Below are positions 11,145 through 13,899 of a DNA stretch of 13,899 nt, one piece after another. Source of the DNA: Candidatus Peribacteraceae bacterium (GTDB lineage: Bacteria > Patescibacteriota > Gracilibacteria > Peribacterales > Peribacteraceae); assembly GCA_018062585.1 (NCBI GenBank), contig JAGORY010000004.1, positions 1 to 13,899 on the forward strand, read 5' to 3'. Each line of letters starts with the position of its first letter. The stretch's first letter is position 1. The notes below the pieces were generated by a model. It saw nothing but the letters and a program-made list of their open reading frames with translations, was not told where the DNA came from and searched no databases. A program made the position numbers and the translations under genes.

Positions 11145-13601
11145 ATGGCTCTCGAAAAGACGAGTACATTGGCCCCATCACCCGTCATGGAAGTCGGGAA
11201 GAAAAAAAAGTCAGCTGCCAAGGCGATTTTCGACTCCATGCGCGCGCAGGTTGCCGCCGTTTTCCCGGACAACGATGCGGAAGCATGGCAATGGACGGAT
11301 GAAAGCTTCGAGACCTATGAGATCAAGCGTCCCGAGAGAAAGTTCGAGCAGTGGATGAAGAACAACTACGTAGACTCCGACGAATTTTCAAAGCGGCTTG
11401 TCAGACGGATGTTCGGAATTTGGCAGGAAATGGAGAACGAGGGATTTGTCGCCAATGACAAAGAGCTCTACGAGCACCAGAAGGCGCTTTTCGCATGGAT
11501 CGCGTTGTCGACGGCCACGGGAATACGTGACCAGATCGCGAACCTTCTCGTACGCTCTCCGTATGGAAGCGGAAAGAGCCTCGTCGCCGGCCTCGTGGGA
11601 CTTGCATTCCGACAGGTACAGCAGGAAATGATGGACCAAGGAAAAGATACGACTACCGTACCTTCCGGCGTGCTCCTCGGGCTACGAAAAGAGCACATGA
11701 TGCAGAACGCGCTCGGAAAGCAATTTGCGGTGCTTCAGCCGCCATACACAGTCGAGCGCGCCGATGTAAACGTATACTGGAAAAATCTTGCGGCTCACTT
11801 CGGACCGGATTTCAGCGATAGTTTCGACAAGCCCAAAGGTCACGCGCACCCGCTGTATACGCTCTTCAACATTTCGAAGGATGTTGAGGCGACGGATACG
11901 CCGCAGGAACGAGTTTCTGAGTACATCAAGGCGAATATCACATCGAAGGGATGGGGAAAGGTCAAACCGGCGAAACGCAGAAAAATCACGGAGACCCTCG
12001 AGCAACTCGTTGCCGGTACGGCTCTCTTCATTCCCGACATTTACAACGTGCCTCAGCTCGAAAAGCCCCTTCCGCGCGAAGAGATGTACACCGAGGAGGC
12101 CGCGCAGTATCGCGGAGATTCTGCTTTCGCGTTCACCGGAACTCAGGACTACCGAGTCAAGACAACCCACCCACATCTGGCCCTGGATCCGAAAACGCAT
12201 ACCACCAAGCCAAACACGGAGAACCCGAGCAAGATACTCATCGCGTACGGCACGATGGTCACGCGCGCACCGGAAAGTATCCGTAAAGATGTCCGTGACG
12301 AAATCATGAGCCGGGGAATCCTTCTCTTGATCGACGAAGCCGGAGCATTCACGCCGGGCTCGCTTGGCGACTCGATGTGCCAACTCAATGGTGGCTACTG
12401 GCCCTACATGGTCGGCTTCACTGGGGGAGACCGAGGCATCGAAGGCTGGCAGCGCTCCCCTACGATTTCGACGGAGAAAATGATCGAGCTCGGACTCATG
12501 AAGCCGATTGCGTTCCAAGGTATCGGAGACGCTCAAAATCCTCCCGCTCAGGGGACGGAGGAAGCCTGGTCGGAATATAGAAAACGGATGTTTACAGACG
12601 AGAAAACCGCCACGACTCTCGGGCTTCCTCAACCGCACGAACTCGACACGGTCGTCGTGGTACCTACCGGAAACGTCCGTGAATACGCGCACCGCATCAA
12701 GATGGAGCATAATAAGAGGCGCATCCCGATAAAAATCTGGTGCTTCGATCCGGCCTCGGGTGACAGTCGCTGGTCCATCATCGTGAACGGTTTCAACGCC
12801 CCAAAGAATGAGGGAGATCCGAAACGGATTTTGGTCGCTCCTCCGTCCCAGATGTCGGAGGCGCTGCACCTTCATGCAGAGTGTTACGATATCCTTGCGA
12901 ACATGTCTAAACACCCAGTCGATCAGACGCGTGGACGACTTGGACACATCCGTAACGACGAGAACGGCAAGCTCAGAAATCGGGCGCGGACGTATTTCCG
13001 CATGCAATGGTTGGAAGGAGCACGCGGCGAAGCGTATATCCGCGAAGTCGCTAAGATGATGGGCTACGATCTCGAGGACGAGAACGAAACGTGGCAGGCA
13101 CTTCGATGCATGATCGATCTCGACGCTCATGAACGTGATGGCAAACGTAGGGGGCTCAGCGAACCGGAGCCAATTCCGGACAGTTCCATCATTCAGAGAC
13201 GTAAGAAGCGTCGGGCAAGCAAAACGCAGTGGACACCGCTGAAAGCTACGAGTCCATTAGTCATTGAGCAACAGCGCAAAGCGGCCGAGCGTCAGGCCAG
13301 AAAAAGCGCAGCTGCACTTTCTGGCGAAGCACATACCACACTCCAAGCGAACGCGTTTCAGCCACGGAAGAATGATGAATACACAGTTACCGATGGCAAC
13401 GAATCAATTACGATCATCGTCAATGAGAGAGGATTCCCGATGAATTTGGAGGCGCTGGCTGACAAGCTTGCTCCCTACGGAGAATCATTCGCCTTACTCG
13501 TGAAAGACGCGCATCAGAAAGGCCAACGGGGCCAAGCTCTGGCACAGACCACCTTCGATGAATTCTGGCGCTTTAAGCACAATGTCATTTCTAGTTTTTA
13601 A
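11145..13601 (+). CDS. Divergent SF2 helicase-like ATPase
   Basis: This 818-residue protein has SF2 helicase motifs in order. A Q-like YEHQKAL (109-115) precedes motif I SPYGSGKS (138-145, Lys144). Motif II is LLLIDEAG (393-400, a DEAG box). A motif III-like GFTGG (424-428) follows, where relatives have TATP or SAT. MIELGLMKPIAF resembles the entry to the second RecA lobe, motif V-like QMSEALHLH lies at 569-577, and motif VI-like DQTRGRLGHIR at 593-603 has the arginine-finger spacing. About 200 residues between motifs I and II are longer than usual. A basic RRKKRR patch lies near 704-709, and a C-terminal domain of about 110 residues is unrecognised. No nuclease, protease or methylase motif is seen. 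DNA or RNA translocation is inferred from the motifs only. ATG 11145 is chosen over GTG 11133 because the GTG sits in the -10 box. It follows the methyltransferase-like gene and precedes an unknown gene by 2 nt. Confidence 0.7.
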   Translation: MALEKTSTLAPSPVMEVGKKKKSAAKAIFDSMRAQVAAVFPDNDAEAWQWTDESFETYEIKRPERKFEQWMKNNYVDSDEFSKRLVRRMFGIWQEMENEGFVANDKELYEHQKALFAWIALSTATGIRDQIANLLVRSPYGSGKSLVAGLVGLAFRQVQQEMMDQGKDTTTVPSGVLLGLRKEHMMQNALGKQFAVLQPPYTVERADVNVYWKNLAAHFGPDFSDSFDKPKGHAHPLYTLFNISKDVEATDTPQERVSEYIKANITSKGWGKVKPAKRRKITETLEQLVAGTALFIPDIYNVPQLEKPLPREEMYTEEAAQYRGDSAFAFTGTQDYRVKTTHPHLALDPKTHTTKPNTENPSKILIAYGTMVTRAPESIRKDVRDEIMSRGILLLIDEAGAFTPGSLGDSMCQLNGGYWPYMVGFTGGDRGIEGWQRSPTISTEKMIELGLMKPIAFQGIGDAQNPPAQGTEEAWSEYRKRMFTDEKTATTLGLPQPHELDTVVVVPTGNVREYAHRIKMEHNKRRIPIKIWCFDPASGDSRWSIIVNGFNAPKNEGDPKRILVAPPSQMSEALHLHAECYDILANMSKHPVDQTRGRLGHIRNDENGKLRNRARTYFRMQWLEGARGEAYIREVAKMMGYDLEDENETWQALRCMIDLDAHERDGKRRGLSEPEPIPDSSIIQRRKKRRASKTQWTPLKATSPLVIEQQRKAAERQARKSAAALSGEAHTTLQANAFQPRKNDEYTVTDGNESITIIVNERGFPMNLEALADKLAPYGESFALLVKDAHQKGQRGQALAQTTFDEFWRFKHNVISSF

Positions 13602-13603
13602 AC

Positions 13604-13899
13604 ATGGCACATCCTGGTTTCCCCGACGGCATCGACGATAAGCTAGACTTGAGCGAGCCGTACGTCTGGGATGTCGACGATTTCGTCGGACGAGAACGGA
13701 TGCCGGTAGCACGCGGAAATACCAAGCTTGAGGAGATCTACATGAACACGAGAACTCTGCTTCCCAAACTCATCTCGTCGGTCAGATGGTCAAAGCTTCG
13801 ACGTCCGTACAGGGAATACTCTGATGAAATCGGCTTAAGTATCAACGGCTACAAACCACTTGAAAAAGATCCGAAGCTCGCCAGCGGCGCACATCGTGA
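13604..13899 (+). CDS. Unrecognised gene, 3' end beyond the window
   Basis: The frame opens at ATG 13604, only 2 nt after the helicase-like stop codon, and is open for 98 codons to the window edge, so it is very probably co-transcribed with that gene. The visible part begins with an acidic stretch (GIDDKLDLSEPYVWDVDDF) and continues with a basic segment (VRWSKLRRPYREY). There is no signal peptide, membrane segment or motif I recognise. No ribosome-binding site precedes it. The tight spacing suggests its product works with or is balanced to the helicase-like protein. Confidence 0.65.
   Translation, partial: MAHPGFPDGIDDKLDLSEPYVWDVDDFVGRERMPVARGNTKLEEIYMNTRTLLPKLISSVRWSKLRRPYREYSDEIGLSINGYKPLEKDPKLASGAHR

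Noticed and set aside
11682..13130. Long open frame (482 codons) on the minus strand inside the helicase-like gene
   Set aside because: No recognisable domain. The + strand frame has ordered helicase motifs and a promoter, so this is a mirror of its codon usage.

Overview
The window looks like chromosome from a small-genome bacterium of the Patescibacteria/CPR type. A Peribacteria/Peregrinibacteria-like lineage is my best guess, from composition and gene style only, not from a marker search. Reasons: roughly balanced GC; compact genes in many small transcription units; a Gmad2-type lipoprotein; a tRNA-Ile with anticodon UAU; rpmA separated from obgE; and no Shine-Dalgarno sequence before any of the start codons. 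Several genes instead have a -10 box only 5-10 nt before the start codon, which implies leaderless or nearly leaderless mRNAs. None of the 12 complete genes ends in TGA (9 TAA, 3 TAG).

Layout. 1-522: an unusual tRNA-fMet locus. One intact initiator tRNA (129-205) is followed after 7 nt by a small GIY-YIG nuclease gene (213-476). The pair lies between two broken tRNA-fMet copies, a 5' part (8-77) and a 3' part (461-522), which share a 47-bp direct repeat containing an 18-bp perfect palindrome. 609-931: rpmA (bL27) with its own promoter. 1046-1122: tRNA-Ile(UAU), with the last 49 codons of a lost EamA/DMT transporter starting directly after its CCA. 1381-2352 (-): a CNNM/CBS (CorC-like) membrane protein, divergent from a Gmad2 lipoprotein (2400-2876, +). 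2873-4231 (-): an HD-domain tRNA nucleotidyltransferase, divergent from endonuclease IV (4298-5122, +) across a promoter region built of repeated AGGTTATAG units. 5153-6157: GAPDH. 6154-6963 (-): an unrecognised helical protein. 7042-8964 (-): dnaK, with a promoter overlapped by a CIRCE operator and a hairpin terminator that also carries the -35 box of the next gene. 9089-10384 (+): obgE, followed by a degenerate methyltransferase-like gene (10394-11074), a large divergent SF2 helicase-like ATPase (11145-13601) and an unrecognised gene running off the window end (13604-).

How the genes relate. Most are housekeeping: translation (fMet, Ile, bL27, CCA addition, Obg), heat shock (dnaK under likely HrcA control), glycolysis (GAPDH) and base-excision repair (Nfo). 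The accessory signals are the tRNA-fMet/GIY-YIG cassette, the transporter scar at tRNA-Ile, the repeat-derived peptide inside DnaK, and the methyltransferase-like/helicase-like/unknown row downstream of obgE. That row is the best candidate here for an undescribed system, although its function cannot be read from the sequence.
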